Part shown: one piece after another, positions 10,801 through 18,700 of the stretch
Position numbering within the stretch: the first letter of the stretch is position 1
How the letters are laid out: each line of letters starts with the position of its first letter
Assembly: GCF_000002235.5 (NCBI RefSeq)
Contig: NW_022145532.1
Coordinates: forward strand, 868,001 to 932,000
From: Strongylocentrotus purpuratus
Taxonomy: Eukaryota > Echinodermata > Echinoidea > Camarodonta > Strongylocentrotidae
Length of the DNA: 64,000 bases
Reading direction: 5' to 3'
Notes under the pieces: generated by a model
What the model was told of the DNA's origin: nothing
The model's input: only the letters and a program-made list of their open reading frames with translations
Databases searched by the model: none
Program-made: the position numbers and the translations under genes

Positions 10801-13190
10801 TTGCCATGACGACACAGGACATGCAGGAGCATGTTACCATGACAATCCCGTGAGTCCCTGACGCTAGGGTTGCTTCTAAGATAGTGTTCCTATTAATAGA
10901 GGTATTTAAAATATAAAATTGTAGTCCCCCTCTTAATATAGAATATATTTTACCCTCTGCATTAGCAAACAAGAGCAACAACATAAAACAGTTTAGGGAA
11001 TCGTGTTTAAAGAGGTAGATTCAATAGCATTTATATTTTTAATTTTTCATAAAGATTAATACTGATTTTCTTTAAAAATTTAGATTGTTATTGATACAAT
11101 CAGTTTTTACTATGAATTTATTTCTTTCAATAAAATCATTTCATATGTCTGTATTTTCAGGCTATCAAATTTTAACCCACTTCCACTCCACATTAAGTTT
11201 TTACAGGTTTTTTTCCTACCAAGTCATCAAATAAATACAATTATTTCCCTAGTTTTTCTTACCAAACTCGATTTGTCCTCTTCAACTGCAAATGTAAAGA
11301 CCTTGGCTACTTCTTCACTTGTTCTGGATGCATACGCTTCATGTCTGTCAGTACATTGGCTATTCCTTGGATTCACTCCACTTGCATTACACACAGCAGC
11401 AGTAGTATCTATCTTGGTGGGATTGTTCAATCCAGCAGGTGCAGTGTGATTTAAAGAAACATCATTCTGAGATGACTGTCCATCACTACTATGATTCATC
11501 AAGACTTTCTCTTCCCTCCGCTTGCTCTTATCCTTGAGCTTCTGCCGACGTACCTCCTTCTGTCTTTCGTCTTCACTCCCCAGTGTCGGGCTGGCCATGG
11601 CCGTTGTCTTGCTTCGGAGGAGATTGGCAACCAGAAGCCTCATTCCTCTCATCATCTTCTTATTCTGCTTGACCTTCGACCCACCCACTCCTTCTCCGGA
11701 GAGTGAACTGTCCAGTGACTCTGAAGCACTTGAACTGAGCGAGGCCCCGTCTTCGGTTGGCCGCCTTGCCCCATCCAGCTGTATGGTGACCAACTCTCCA
11801 TCATGTACCTGATATTCAGCAATGAATTTCCTCAGCTCGTCTGAGTTGATGTCTAAGGTGACGTCATTCTTGTCACCACATGGCTTGATGGTACTCAGAA
11901 GAGACTCTAGGAACACCTCGGTAGCATCATCCTGCTGGTATTGAGGTAACTTTCCTTCCTCTGTGCCACTTTGTCCAGATCGATTTCTTTTGCTTTTGTG
12001 AGCATGGAGCCGGGACTTGCCTGTTTCAATAAAAAAAATAGGTTATACATCAATTCTATTTTATCAATGATGCTGAAATTAAAATATTTATTTACGTGAC
12101 TATACAAGAGTAAAAATTATTTTAAAAATTTACTCAGAAGTATGCATAAAATGAACCACCAAAATTTTTACAATTTAAGTTCTTATGAAGAGTATATATA
12201 TCAGATGAATTTTAAGGACCTTTGACAGCTCACTTGTTTAAAACCAACTTCCATAAATCATATATACATGTAGGACTAAATCAGGAAGTATATATAGAGA
12301 CCAACTGCATTCAACATAATTAATACACCCTGTTTTACCTGAATATTGTTTGCCAGACTTTCCATTGTCCCCTTCATGTAGAGCAGTGTCTAAGAAGTCA
12401 TCAAGGTTGTACTCTTCTAAGGGAAGGGATGACTGCTGTCAAATTAAATATATAACCATGAAGGTTAATCATTTTGAATTTTTAGAAACGACACAAGCTC
12501 AAATTTAGTAGGTAAAGTGAACATGAAAATATTTATAAATCAGTGACATATTCTTCTTCTTCTTCTTATGGATAATCTGCCTCCTTCAACACTGAAGATT
12601 CTTGCAGATGTAAGATGCAGTGTTTTCACATAGTGTTTAACATAGCCTGCGTCTATGAAACAAGGGGAGGGGCACGTTAACCCACAACGCAGGCTTCAGT
12701 CATCCGCCTGGGTGGGATTTGAACCCTTTGGTTTGACAGGCAGATGCTTTACCAACTGAGCCAACTTGCCTCCTCAGTATATCATGTACCAGTCATTTTT
12801 TTCTTCAATGTATCAATTTTCAAAAGGCTTCCCATCATTTTGAGATGCTTTACTAGTATAATGGTGTATTTAAATGTAACAATAGGTCATATTAGTTAAA
12901 ATATTGATATCAATTCATACACTAAATGCAATCGATATAAATTTCCTCACAATAAACGTTTTCTGAACAAGTACATGTATATATAATATCTTCAAAATAA
13001 AAGTCTTTTGAAGAAAACAAAAGCTATTTTTATTTCCTAAGTGAAAATACCAAGTACCAAGTACCAAGTAAGACTATGAGTTGCACTCAAGTATGTATGT
13101 ATCAGAACTAACCTCTGGAGATGACTCCCCGAGGAGGTCATCAATGTCGATTACATCACCATGCTCCATGGTCAAGTGTGATAGTGACAT
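4777..13190 (-). CDS. SNCAIP: Synphilin-1 homologue, complete 12-exon coding region
   Basis: Encodes an ankyrin/coiled-coil scaffold. In mammals synphilin-1 is cytosolic, binds alpha-synuclein and is a substrate of the ubiquitin ligases parkin and SIAH (family knowledge). Coding exons: 13113-13169, 12339-12435, 11263-12020, 10704-10889, 9815-9928, 9003-9128, 8620-8789, 8256-8298, 7794-7984, 7203-7430, 5416-6925 and 4777-4848. All have GT/AG borders and matching phases, totalling 3552 nt (1183 residues plus stop); the human protein is about 919. Seen: acidic N-terminus (1-52), basic/Ser-rich linker (52-304), ankyrin block (305-490), coiled coil (about 485-660) and Ser-rich tail (657-1160). Diagnostic blocks close to human: WLLQFMQDTSIDLD, HGNSPSHLAARHGHLTCLQ and FLVVTETCVSLSDQV. 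The ATG at 13169 sits in ACCATGG and aligns with the human start; an in-frame ATG at 13190 would add seven residues. The stop overlaps a possible donor. Confidence 0.93.
5208..5332. repeat. GA-rich simple repeat in intron 11
   Basis: GAGA tracts with interspersed TATA, directly downstream of exon 11. It produces spurious Ser/Leu-rich open frames. Confidence 0.9.
5416..6925 (-). CDS. SNCAIP: Synphilin-like exon 11, long Ser-rich tail
   Basis: 1510 nt with no stop, coding for 503 residues of mostly disordered Ser/Thr/Asn-rich sequence, including a run of serines (SLSSSYTSLSSSSSSLS), a basic patch (KSRNRHIKF) and an acidic patch (SSDDDDYETESP). It corresponds in position to the disordered C-terminal part of vertebrate synphilin but is longer, and alignment is weak. 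Donor CTCAG|GTAAAT, phase 0. Confidence 0.9.
7203..7430 (-). CDS. SNCAIP: Synphilin-like exon 10
   Basis: 228 nt. DDDIALCKQRAEELQDSCSW and LSRIQDTLHKLQ are amphipathic helical segments, probably a second coiled-coil stretch. The exon is GC-richer than the flanking introns. Donor CG|GTGAGT, phase 2, completed by A of exon 11 to give Arg. Confidence 0.88.
7794..7984 (-). CDS. SNCAIP: Synphilin-like exon 9
   Basis: 63 codons plus two bases. Contains IEQIQLQYVDLTNLLVRRID, a helical segment likely to continue the coiled coil, then a charged KKEKEPAHRES stretch. The phase 2 end (GG|GTAAGT) pairs with exon 10. Confidence 0.88.
8256..8298 (-). CDS. SNCAIP: Synphilin-like exon 8, coiled coil
   Basis: A 43-nt exon, easily missed. 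With the two bases carried from exon 7 it reads EYHQEKVELKARLDD, a heptad-like coiled-coil segment. Acceptor TTATAG, donor GAT|GTAAGT, phase 0. Confidence 0.88.
8620..8789 (-). CDS. SNCAIP: Synphilin-like exon 7, last ankyrin repeat and coiled-coil start
   Basis: TLVEFTCDVTMVNGKKQTPC completes the last ankyrin repeat. FLVVTETCVSLSDQVTQLRR matches human YLVVVETCMSLASQVVKLTK, where the coiled coil begins. It ends in phase 2 (GA|GTAAGT). Confidence 0.95.
9003..9128 (-). CDS. SNCAIP: Synphilin-like exon 6, ankyrin repeats
   Basis: 42 codons, phase 0 at both ends. This is the most conserved piece: WLLQFMQ followed by HGNSPSHLAARHGHLTCLQ, against human WLLQFMQ and DGNSAVHVASQHGYLGCIQ. Donor CAG|GTATGT. 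Confidence 0.95.
9815..9928 (-). CDS. SNCAIP: Synphilin-like exon 5, ankyrin repeats
   Basis: 38 codons, phase 0 at both ends. YGRLDCVEWLINET and WSLLHIASRYGQ align with human NGQLECVRWMVSET and SLIHYAGCYGQ. Acceptor CATACAG, donor CAG|GTGAGA. Confidence 0.93.
10444..10671. mobile_element. MITE with AGGCCTAAAAAA termini, copy 1 (intron 4)
   Basis: 228 bp bounded by inverted AGGCCTAAAAAA repeats that continue as GATGTTGWATTGCCCTTT on both sides, then inner CGACCGACC/GGTCGGTC blocks. The internal sequence (CCAAAATCTTGAAATCTGC, AAAACTGAGAAATATCAG) recurs in reverse orientation at 18437-18700. No coding capacity. It ends 33 bp from exon 4, inside intron 4 of the synphilin-like gene. Confidence 0.85.
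10704..10889 (-). CDS. SNCAIP: Synphilin-like exon 4, ankyrin repeats 1-2
   Basis: 186 nt, 62 codons, phase 0 at both ends. HGNMLLHVLCRHGKLESLQWL is an ankyrin-type helix pair aligning with human GNNLLHIAASQGHAECLQ. It closes with FTPTAIAVK, the start of the next repeat, continued in exon 5. Confidence 0.93.
11263..12020 (-). CDS. SNCAIP: Synphilin-like exon 3, charged Ser-rich linker
   Basis: 758 nt coding for a poorly conserved linker: a basic start (KSRLHAHKSKRNRSG), an acidic/hydrophobic stretch (VFLESLLSTIKPCGDKND), a Ser cluster and a strongly basic segment (RRQKLKDKSKRREEK) that could act as a nuclear localisation signal (inference). It ends just before the ankyrin block with DKSSL. 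Donor TTG|GTAAGA, phase 0. Confidence 0.9.
12339..12435 (-). CDS. SNCAIP: Synphilin-like exon 2
   Basis: Encodes an acidic segment containing LPLEEYNLDDFLDTALHEGD, comparable to the LxxYDLDMDEILD region of the vertebrate protein. The acceptor is a tandem CAGCAG, so one Gln can be included or skipped. The donor is TTCAG|GTAAAA, phase 1, matching exon 3. Confidence 0.88.
12551..12775 (-). mobile_element. tRNA-derived SINE in intron 1
   Basis: On the minus strand a tRNA-like head carries box A TGGCTCAGTTGG (12763-12752) and box B GGGTTCAAATCCC (12726-12714). A body follows with a hairpin-capable core (12646-12693: CCTGCGTTGTG ... GACGCAGG), then a (GAA)n tail at 12567-12551. Head, body and short-repeat tail in this order are the hallmark of a Pol III SINE. 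The cloverleaf is degenerate, so it is not a functional tRNA gene. Confidence 0.85.
13113..13169 (-). CDS. SNCAIP: Synphilin-like exon 1 (coding part)
   Basis: Encodes MEHGDVIDIDDLLGESSPE, an acidic start comparable to the human acidic N-terminus. The ATG lies in a perfect ACCATGG context. The donor is GAG|GTTAGT, phase 0. An in-frame ATG 21 bases upstream (13190) precedes it, and two in-frame TGA codons precede that one. Confidence 0.88.
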
Positions 13191-13316
13191 GCCCCCAACG
13201 GCTCATCACATGACTACATGTAGCAGTACTTCCATTCATGTTATATGATCTTCATCCATGTTGGATTCCAGGAGGTTAATGCTTCTATCACCCACTGATG
13301 ATGGCTCCTCAGAAAA
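13170..13316 (-). other. SNCAIP: 5' UTR of the synphilin-like gene with a short upstream ORF
   Basis: An acceptor (TTATTTCTGCAG) at 13317 opens this leader. It contains an eight-codon upstream ORF (MDEDHIT-stop) and a TACATGTA at 13215-13222, followed by in-frame TGA TGA just before the ATG at 13190. The leader therefore appears to be spliced from a non-coding exon further upstream. Confidence 0.55.
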
Positions 13317-13574
13317 CTGCAGAAATAATAATGAATTGTTTTTATTTGCACTCCGTACATAATACACCAACTGACTGCACTGCACAAGAGCACCTTGCCA
13401 GACATTTGAACCTTGACGTTATATCCTGACCGATGGATCCTGTCAAGTTCCAACGTAGAAGTAGAAGTATAAAATTGTGAAATATTGTCAGATGATTTCA
13501 GATCACAAGTCAAACTGATCTAATCAATCATCACAAATATGTTGTAACATGAATGATTAAGGAGAAATATCATT

Positions 13575-13800
13575 GTAGTGATTCAGCCTGAGCCAATACG
13601 GCTCTGGCAGGTATATGCGCGCAAGTCCCGCATTTGGCGACACCCGCGGTAGTTTTCCTGGCCATATCCCATACTGGGTAGGTTAGATTTGGACTGGAAC
13701 TGCAACCGCGCGACATGCCGTTTGCTGTGTTCCTCTGAGTCTCGGATCTCAACGTAGCTTCGTGGAGCTCCACTCATCGGTGCTTCTTGAGACTTACTTC
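13575..13800 (-). promoter_or_regulatory. CpG-rich block upstream of the synphilin-like gene
   Basis: Markedly GC- and CpG-rich compared with its surroundings. A 64-codon minus-strand frame (MSGAPRSYVEIRDSEEHSKR...) fills it, but no family is recognised. It could be part of a promoter, a 5' non-coding exon or an alternative N-terminal exon; the sequence does not decide. Confidence 0.4.
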
Positions 13801-14506
13801 AAGCAGTTACTTCTACAGCCTATGGTAGGATTGACCCTTAGTATTGTAATTAAGCATATTGCGTAGTTATTTAGGCCCAGTAAGATTATATTCCGCTCCG
13901 TCACTACATCATCCATGGTGCTCACAAGATATATTTAATTAAAAAAAGTTACCCTGGTGATCCTTGAATGATTAAGAAAGAATTATATCTTAACAAGCAC
14001 AAGATCATCCCTTCAATTCAATATTATCCAATCAAAACTTCACATCTACAACAGTTTTCCATTTTCCCCTTTTTATATTGTGAGAATTTTACCGGTTTAG
14101 CAAAAAATAAGTCCAAGTTATATCAGTACTACAGATCCCTGACCAGGTCTCTATGACTACATGTATGTGGAAGAAAAGATTGCATTTTACTGTTTGGTGC
14201 CTGGTGGTGTTCTTTCTGCACAATCATGACAAGTACTCCACCATCCTTGTGTCTTAACTTCAAATCTTTCCATCTCTATTCTAATTCAAAACCTTACACT
14301 AACTCTGGCATTGCCTAGATAAACCGTTACCCTAGATCTATGCTATTAAAATAATTCTAAATTTCTATGTGCAGGCAGAGGACCAGACAATTAGTTTCTG
14401 ATTCTAAAAGTTTAGCCATCAAAAATGGAAATCAAACATGGAGCTACTGGTCCCCCGCCCACAGAGTACTATAGTGTCTATTCAAAAAGGTGCGATCGAA
14501 GTTTAC

Positions 14507-14700
14507 CTTGGCTCGCGGTTGCGGCCGCTGGAGGACAGCGGCAAGTGGGTGGCTCTGGCACTGGTATTGGTAGTGGTATGGCTAGCACTAGTATACCAGT
14601 GCTGGCCGAGCGAACTTCCCTGAACAACAGGGCCAGAGCCGAGGCCAGCGGAACTCGAGTCAAAAGTCAAAAGACTCGCGCGACGAGTCACTAACAAAGT
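14507..14700 (-). promoter_or_regulatory. Candidate non-coding first exon / promoter of the synphilin-like gene
   Basis: The second GC-rich block contains a NotI-type GCGGCCGC and ends on the minus strand in a good donor, CCAAG|GTAAAC at 14506. The leader acceptor at 13317 could receive it. Open frames exist on both strands, but none looks like a known protein. Transcription start is inferred near 14.7 kb or just upstream. Confidence 0.35.
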
Positions 14701-15671
14701 AGCAATGGTGTATAAAACAGCTAGTAATTATACTATAAACAAAACATACAACTCTTTCAACATTACGTAATACTGTAATGCTGCTTAATGTTTCAAGTTT
14801 CAAGTTTTTAAGCTCAGCTAAGCTTACCAGAGTTTTGGTGGCTGACGATTCCGTTTTTGGATCGCAAAAATAATTGTAAACATATCCTGGACATGGACGA
14901 AGAGGGCAGCAGAGCATTATTGATCATTCTGCCTGTTTATAAAATGTTGTTCAACCTCAAAATGGCAATCGACGCATTGAAATAATGTTCAACTAGACTG
15001 ATATGACTCGCTTCATTGTTTTCTAATATTCATGAAATAACATTAATCTTTCTTCTTAAACAAATCTTAAACAAGTCTTCTTAAGCAAATCACGCGTATA
15101 CAGCTGGTAGCTACAAACTTTCGGGTGGAGGAAGAGATGAAACAATAAGTGACATTAGTTATAGGCTTTCAAGGGAGAAAAATCTGACACAATTTTTTTT
15201 GTTTTGGAAACTTTTGATTTTTTTAAATCAGAGTTTCTACAGAGGCTGATAATTCAATATTATTCAATTGGACAATGTATCATTTGTATTGTGATTGATT
15301 TGTGAAAGTAAATTGGAAAAAAAAATACCCTTAAATATTATGATATAGCGTATTGGGTGTATAAAAAAAACATATATCGCGGATTATTCCATTTTCCAAA
15401 AGTGCACCTGATCCCCAAAATGAAAACGAGATAGCAAGAGATAATGAATTTCAGAACCGTCATGATGTACATATACATGTATCATGCTGTGTATACAAGA
15501 TTAGTAGAGAGACGGATATGGAGTTAAAGAGAGATATGGAAGGGAGAAAGAGAGATGGATGGAGACGGAGAGTGAGGGAAGAAACGAGAGAAGGAAAGAG
15601 AGAGAGAGCGCGAGAAGTAAGAAAAATGTTTATCATAAATAGGAAAGAAAGAAATTACCCTTGCAAAAAAA

Positions 15672-15822
15672 ACGTGGTACTACCATATTACCATGGTACA
15701 ATACTATCATGCTACAGTCAGTACCGTGGCTCTATTAATTTACCGTAATAATTGTAATGGTACTACCGAATGTAGTACCTTATATACCTACCGTGGCCAA
15801 AAAACCGTGTACCATGGTAATT
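15672..15822. repeat. TACCATGGTA-rich patch
   Basis: Contains ATTACCATGGTACAAT and GTACCATGGTAATTT plus several ACCGTGG/TACTACC variants in about 150 bp. The motif is self-complementary, so the patch is dense in short palindromes. Confidence 0.5.
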
Positions 15823-17715
15823 TTGTTTACTAGAGGAGGGAAGAAGAGAAAAATCAAATTAGTGTTGATAAGAATGAAGCGTGATAAATATAAAATGGCA
15901 AAGATGAACAGATGGGTCGAAACATAATTGTAAAAGCATGATGCAGACTGTAACTTGGACCCAAACACGTTCATTCATTGTGCAAACGAAGACACATTCA
16001 CACATGTCGATTACCATAATTATTATACAGTATTAGATTTCTTTACCATTCATTATATACATCATAAATAGCAGTGATGTCCTCTAATACAGAAAATTGA
16101 CAAATTAATCCATTAAAAATTACACCAAATCTTGAAAAAATATGATTTATCTAAATTCCTTGCAGTGCATTTTGATTTGTTTCCGTTTAACAATTTGCTA
16201 AACTTATGGAAAAATATGTCTCTTGAAACAAAAGTTAAATAATATGCAAATTAACAGCTGCCGTAATTAAGAAAACTAATATTTCAAGTGTAAATTTAAA
16301 TTGAAGTGGAACAAGATCAAATATCATTATTGTTACAATATTAGGACCCCTCCACCTTCGCTATATTTTCCCAAGTTTCTTTTTAACAACTGTTGATGCC
16401 ATGTAAAACGTCACACAATGCATATTTCTTTATTTTATACCATTCAAGAAAATGTCGAGAGAACAGCGCCAAAATCCGAACACAAATTTCTGGTTTAAAA
16501 AATGTCTCTAAACCTGCACATGATACGTCGATGTATTTTCTTCTTACGTTCTTTCTTATTAGTTTTAAAATTTACTCTAAGCAGTTATAGTTAACAAAAA
16601 CTAATATGTAAAAACAATCTACTTGTATGACGTGCATGCTTCAAGTTTATAAACAAAGAGATTTTATTGTAAACAGGTATGAAAATAGAAAGACATAAGA
16701 ATCCAATTCGATAACCGATGGCTTTGCTCCGACTCCGTCGAATATTATCAATTATTGAATGAAAGAGGGAAAATCGGGTAGGAAAATATGAAATTTTAAT
16801 CAGAGAGTTGGACTTGTTCTCCGTCTGGCGTGAAGTGCAGTCTACGACGGGCAATTTCACGGCTACATGGATCCCTGATTAAGCACTTGACCGCGCTTCA
16901 AAATATAATCATTCTTTATCACTTTCATTTTTCTTTCTTTTCCTTTTTTGGGGGTAAATCATTCGGTTCTCGATATGAATTGGAAATTATTCTCTTATTT
17001 TCGTGTTCCTCCCCCGTAGATTAATCAGCATGTGTAGTTATAGATTTCCATTGGACCGATTCTCAGTCACCTTAGTCCTCCCCCTCCTTCTCTCTATTTC
17101 TTTCTCTCCCTCTTTCTCTTTCTCTCTCCTTATATACCCCAAAGAAGACAAATAGGGGAAATGGGTAGTAAAGAATTGTAAATGCGTTAAATAATCCACA
17201 CACACAAAAAAAAAATCAGTTTACAAGAGTCGAAGAACTCCCTGTATGAAGTGTGCGTGCTCCCCCTCCCCACACTCTTTCTCTATCTATCTTTATCTAC
17301 CCCCTCTCTCTATCCCACTCTATCTTTTCCATGTTTCATATCAAACTTTTTTCATTTCCCGTCTATTTACTGTAACCTTTAAATATGTCATGAATATCAC
17401 TATAACTAAAATAGGCTATAGCAATATACACCCTGTACACAATAATCAAGCACATAGGCCTATACGTAATACGAATGAACTATTCTAAATTGCATTTATA
17501 TATTCATCAGTGTTGTATAACACTCCTACGGTTCTAACTGGATTACGATTTACTATTCACTAAAATATGATAGCTTATTGGCTCTTCTATATCATCATCA
17601 CAATCAGCAGAACTTTCGATTTTACATTTACATGATTGTATGAATCTTTTTTGCGGGTATTAAAGTTTGATTGGATTTTACTCACGTTGCTGTATATTTA
17701 GTATTGTTTTTATCC

Positions 17716-18012
17716 TTCTGATTATTATTATTGTTATCAATGTTGTTATTAATAGTAGTAGACTAGTAGTAGTAGAAGTAGTATAGTAGTATCATTGTTA
17801 TCATTATGATAATGATAATTATTATTATTGTTATTATTTTTGTTATTATTATTATCATTATCATTATTATTATTATTAATATTATTATTACTTTTATCAT
17901 TATTGTTATCATTAGTATTATTATTCATATTATTAACATTATCATCATTTTCATCAAAATCATCATTGTTGTTGGATGTCTGTAGTACTCAGTAGTAGTA
18001 GTAGTAGTAGTA
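17716..18012. repeat. Compound trinucleotide microsatellite
   Basis: Long interrupted (ATT)n/(TTA)n with (GTA)n blocks at both ends. Confidence 0.9.
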
Positions 18013-18436
18013 GCAGTATCTAGGGCCTAGAAGTATAGTGGGTTTACCATATCATAAGTTCCTATTATCCCAATTATCTGCTTCATATCGGGTGTTGTTG
18101 TTGTTTATTTTTCCTTTCCTTCTTTAAAAAAATACTATGTGGGGGTGTCTTCAGGTAAAGGTAACTTCAGGTAAAGTCGTGAATTTATATTGTCAAACAG
18201 CATAAATCTGTTATGACAAACAGGAGGGGTAATCATGAGTTATCGCTTTCATCAGGTTTATCTAACGGGCCAGTATACCAACAGCCCACGATACCAACAA
18301 TATTGGATTTTTGAGCCGTTGCGACTGCTTCGTTGGCTGTAGCCGTTTTGGGGGGACATGTTCATAAAATTCATACAAACTATTTCAAAATACAAGATCG
18401 GACGCAGTTACTACGGTAAATTTGCATTAACTATAC

Positions 18437-18700
18437 AGGCCTAAAAAAAAAAAATGTTGTATTGCTTTTTAGGTGCCAAAACATGGGTCGGTCGGGTTTT
18501 TCCCCTTTTTTTTCCCTCTTTCCCCTCTTTGGTCTGATATTTTTCAGTTTTGAATGCTTTAATACATATTCTTTTTTATTCATTAAACATTTTTTTCAAA
18601 AAAAAATCGGTAATTTTTTTTTTTTTTTTAAAGTCGACCGTAGATTTCAAGATTTTGGGGTCGGTCGCAAAGAGCAATACAACATCTTTTGTTAACGCCT
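18437..18700. mobile_element. MITE with AGGCCTAAAAAA termini, copy 2
   Basis: Second copy of the element at 10444-10671, inverted, about 264 bp, with longer T/A runs inside. The left end is AGGCCTAAAAAAAAAAAATG and the right end has decayed (GTTAACGCCT). Shared internal blocks include CCAAAACATGGGTCGGTCGG and ATTTCAAGATTTTGGGGTCG. Confidence 0.85.

Noticed and set aside
11491..11812. Plus-strand frames of 71 and 96 codons
   Set aside because: Antisense shadows of synphilin-like exon 3.
12700..12775. Functional tRNA gene on the minus strand
   Set aside because: Box A and box B are present, but the acceptor and anticodon stems do not close and a SINE body with a (GAA)n tail follows.
14425..14694. 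89-codon plus-strand frame in a GC-rich block
   Set aside because: Gly/Ala-rich with no family signal, and open in other frames too; better explained as a GC-rich promoter or leader block.
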